From CALRGL01 sp964374035 (GTDB taxonomy: Bacteria > Patescibacteriota > Patescibacteriia > UBA9934 > GWF2-40-263): a DNA stretch of 6,271 nt. The notes under the pieces were generated by a model that worked only from the letters and a program-made list of their open reading frames with translations, was not told the DNA's origin and made no database searches. This document shows positions 4,339-6,271 of the stretch, piece after piece; position 1 is the first letter of the stretch; every line of letters starts with the position of its first letter. The DNA lies in contig CAYJWY010000044.1 in assembly GCA_964374035.1 (NCBI GenBank), positions 1-6,271 of the forward strand, given 5' to 3'. The translations under genes were made by a program, and so were the position numbers.

Positions 4339-5049
4339 ATGGGAATAAAAAGACTTGCGAATCGTCCGCGTTCTGAACTCTCTCAAGAGCAGAAGATTGC
4401 TTTTGCGCTTTTAACGTTTTTGGGTTTAGGAGGATTGATTTTCGGTTTTCGATCATTTGGCGCAAACTTAACTCGACCGATCAATCAACAGATCGTTGAT
4501 AATTTTACCGGTGAAGTTTATCTCGAGCCAGGACAAAAACTTGCGAAAGAACGAGAGGATCAAAAAAAGCTTGATACCGATTACGACGGATTGAATGATT
4601 ATGACGAGCTGTATGTGTACCGATCAAGCCCCTACTTGAAAGATACCGACTCCGACGGAATCGAGGACAAAACAGAAGTGTTTGCCGCGACAGATCCAAA
4701 TTGTCAGGAGGGCAAGACGTGTGGAGCGATTGCGCAGAGCGAGGAGGTGGTGGACAATAAGCAGGCAGGGGTGGAGGGTATTTTAAGCGTGTTTAGCGAC
4801 CCGAAAGCGGCACTCGAGGCTGGGTCCACGACCTTAAACTCATCAGACGACATTAATGAATTTTTTACCGGATTATCTACCGATCAACTGCGACAAGCTC
4901 TTTTGCGTTCTGGCATTCCTCAATCTCAACTTGATCTCATTGACGATGCGACGCTTGAAACCTATTTTTCAGGAGCTATGCAGAATTTGCAATCAAATCA
5001 AGCATCTTCCGGTTTACAATCAGAAGATTCTGGGGTGAAAGCAGAATAA
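4339..5049 (+). CDS. Membrane-anchored protein with two calcium-loop (thrombospondin type 3-like) motifs
   Basis: A 236-residue protein with a basic N-terminus (KR, RPR), one transmembrane segment at about 20-37 and an extracytoplasmic remainder. Two loops fit DxDxDGxxDxxE: residues 79-90 (D79, D81, D83, G84, D87, E90) and 102-113 (D102, D104, D106, G107, D110, E113), joined by LYVYRSSPYLK. This calcium-binding pair is common in surface proteins, including many from Patescibacteria. C121 and C128 flank the second loop and could form a disulfide. The C-terminal half is polar and helical (FFTGLSTDQLRQALLRSG), of no family I recognise. ATG 4339 was chosen over the in-frame GTG 4306, which overlaps ksgA and would place 11 polar residues before the basic anchor. 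The stop lies 2 nt before the next start, so both genes are probably translated together and act at the cell surface. Confidence 0.75.
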   Translation: MGIKRLANRPRSELSQEQKIAFALLTFLGLGGLIFGFRSFGANLTRPINQQIVDNFTGEVYLEPGQKLAKEREDQKKLDTDYDGLNDYDELYVYRSSPYLKDTDSDGIEDKTEVFAATDPNCQEGKTCGAIAQSEEVVDNKQAGVEGILSVFSDPKAALEAGSTTLNSSDDINEFFTGLSTDQLRQALLRSGIPQSQLDLIDDATLETYFSGAMQNLQSNQASSGLQSEDSGVKAE

Positions 5050-5051
5050 CT

Positions 5052-6271
5052 ATGAAGTATCGATCCAGGTATCATAAAATTCATAGAGGTTTATTTCTTA
5101 TTTATATTTTTGGAATTACCAGTACCACTGGTCTTTTTTTTGCAAAAGAGGTGCATGCGCAAGCGACGGTTGATATTGCGGGAACACAATTTATCAGATT
5201 TAAGGGTTCGACAGCCGGCTGTTTAACAGCTGCAGCGGGCTTTGTTCCCGTTCTTGGTTTCTGCCCACAAGCGGCTATGGCCGACGTTGCGAAATCGACA
5301 GATAAAGATGTTATTAAGCCAACGATCGGTGCGGCATTCGCTATTGCACTGATTAATGTCGCACAATTTGTTACAAATAGAATTGCGTTTGAAACGGCGG
5401 TTTGGGTTTCGGCGGGTGCAACAGGTCAAGAATCACTTTATAAAAATACCATTGCAACAGACGGTTTTTTTAAAAAATTTGGAAAGGATGTTGCCGGTGA
5501 GGCCATCGGACAGCTTTCAAAAAATGTTTTGCAAGATAATCTTGGCATTGAGTTTGATCTTTGTAAACCACAACTTCCACTATTGAATTTAGCACTTCAG
5601 CTTGGTATTAAACAAAAATATCAGCCTGAAAGACCGGTGTGTGAATTTGATTCTGTTATTGAAAATTGGAAATCTTATGGATCGAATATTTACGCCGGTG
5701 GTCAGGCTGTTTTTGGAACAACCGCAGAAGGTCGCAAGGCACGAAATCAATTCCTTCTCAAAAAAGCTTCCCAATCATTAACTCCCGGACAAAATGCGCT
5801 TGAAGCAACCTTGCGCATCAATTTTCGCACATATCAGGCGGTCGAAGACAAACGCATGACTGAATTTCTTCAACAAGTCGGAAGTGAGAGCGGTGGTTAT
5901 AATCCTGTAAAAAATGTTATTACAGGAAATGTCGAAACTCCAAAAGATGTTGTTCAGGCGGCATTGCTTGGAAGAGTGATTCATCCAGATCAAAAAGCCG
6001 GGCAACTGAGTGCTGGTGATTTGCTCGGTGCAGATAGCGCAATTTGGCCACAATTAGGTGTTTCCGCACTTAGTACATTTACAAATACCTTGTTGTCAGA
6101 AACATTGAGTGGGATCTATCGCGGACTCTTTGATCCCAAAAAAAGTGACAATCTTTTTGATCCAGAATTGCTCAGTCTTGGTGGTGTTGATACGGCAAAA
6201 GAAAAGTTTAAGAATATTCTCGCAACAACCCCCATTCAGCTCACTGAATACAACGCGTTAAGTGAATTTGT
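5052..6271 (+). CDS. Large secreted protein of unknown family (5' 406 codons; runs off the window)
   Basis: Open from ATG 5052 to the window end without a stop: 406 codons plus 2 nt, so the C-terminus is missing. The N-terminus is a long signal peptide: basic MKYRSRYHKIHR, a hydrophobic core at about 14-30, and a likely signal peptidase I site after VHA (residue 36). The mature part has four cysteines (57, 71, 171, 197), a mildly hydrophobic stretch near 93-105 (GAAFAIALINVAQF), and a segment CKPQLPLLNLALQLGI (171-186) followed by RPVCEFD (194-200). The rest looks helical and soluble, with no enzyme motif seen. No good Shine-Dalgarno precedes it; with 2 nt between genes, coupling to the calcium-loop gene is likely. 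Third codon positions are visibly richer in A/T than in the upstream genes. A surface or secretion/pilus-associated role is only inferred from export and its neighbour. Confidence 0.8.
   Translation, partial: MKYRSRYHKIHRGLFLIYIFGITSTTGLFFAKEVHAQATVDIAGTQFIRFKGSTAGCLTAAAGFVPVLGFCPQAAMADVAKSTDKDVIKPTIGAAFAIALINVAQFVTNRIAFETAVWVSAGATGQESLYKNTIATDGFFKKFGKDVAGEAIGQLSKNVLQDNLGIEFDLCKPQLPLLNLALQLGIKQKYQPERPVCEFDSVIENWKSYGSNIYAGGQAVFGTTAEGRKARNQFLLKKASQSLTPGQNALEATLRINFRTYQAVEDKRMTEFLQQVGSESGGYNPVKNVITGNVETPKDVVQAALLGRVIHPDQKAGQLSAGDLLGADSAIWPQLGVSALSTFTNTLLSETLSGIYRGLFDPKKSDNLFDPELLSLGGVDTAKEKFKNILATTPIQLTEYNALSEF

Noticed and set aside
5211..5222. 12-bp palindrome ACAGCCGGCTGT at the start of the secreted-protein gene
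   Set aside because: It is short, single-copy and within normal coding sequence; a chance occurrence is plausible.
5904..5926. 7-bp inverted repeat CCTGTAA/TTACAGG with a 9-nt loop
   Set aside because: The weak AT-rich stem within an open coding frame is not repeated elsewhere in the window.

Overview
This 6.3-kb window looks like part of a Patescibacteria/CPR genome, roughly of the Magasanikbacteria/Uhrbacteria kind. That placement is inferred from small, tightly packed genes, a membrane-anchored protein with paired DxDxDG calcium loops, a large exported protein of no recognised family, and only core information-processing genes around them. No rRNA or other marker is present to confirm it. 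UGA acts as a normal stop: several genes end in TGA, and the RF2 gene carries the UGA-dependent autoregulatory frameshift. This argues against the UGA=Gly code of Gracilibacteria and Absconditabacteria. All credible genes are on the + strand.

Region 1 (1-470): the likely tail of a terminator, a 109-residue DUF4870/Tic20-like membrane protein, then a non-coding stretch made of GAGTGACT-type direct and inverted repeats plus a pyrimidine-rich tract. Region 2 (469-4316): four genes for translation, sugar-nucleotide and RNA-modification functions: prfB (RF2, with a programmed +1 frameshift, so its true start is 469), an NAD-dependent sugar-nucleotide epimerase, a TsaC/Sua5-type threonylcarbamoyl-AMP synthase (tRNA t6A), and an RsmA/KsgA-type 16S rRNA dimethyltransferase. 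Each of the three gaps between these genes is almost wholly one copy of the same palindromic element (CCTGAGCC...CGAAGG / CCTTCG...GGCTCAGG). The element supplies all or part of the stop codon of each upstream gene. Region 3 (4314-6271): a new transcription unit starts at an extended -10 promoter overlapping the ksgA stop. It encodes a calcium-loop membrane protein and, 2 nt downstream, the first 406 residues of a large secreted protein that runs off the window.

The most unusual feature is the ksgA gene. Its C-terminal part contains three unrelated families of palindromic DNA inserted in frame: a 14-bp-arm hairpin, four copies of a CATCGCTACC/GGTAGCGATG palindrome encoding SLPGSD, and a CTGCCCGCC/GGCGGGCAG hairpin. 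Part of this has expanded by a perfect 63-bp tandem duplication. The result is a roughly 50-60 residue expansion that keeps the reading frame, as Rickettsia palindromic elements do. Two usually conserved methyltransferase motif residues are also changed. Together with the intergenic palindromes, about 3.9 kb of sequence carries five palindrome families, whereas the two genes after the new promoter carry none that I can see.
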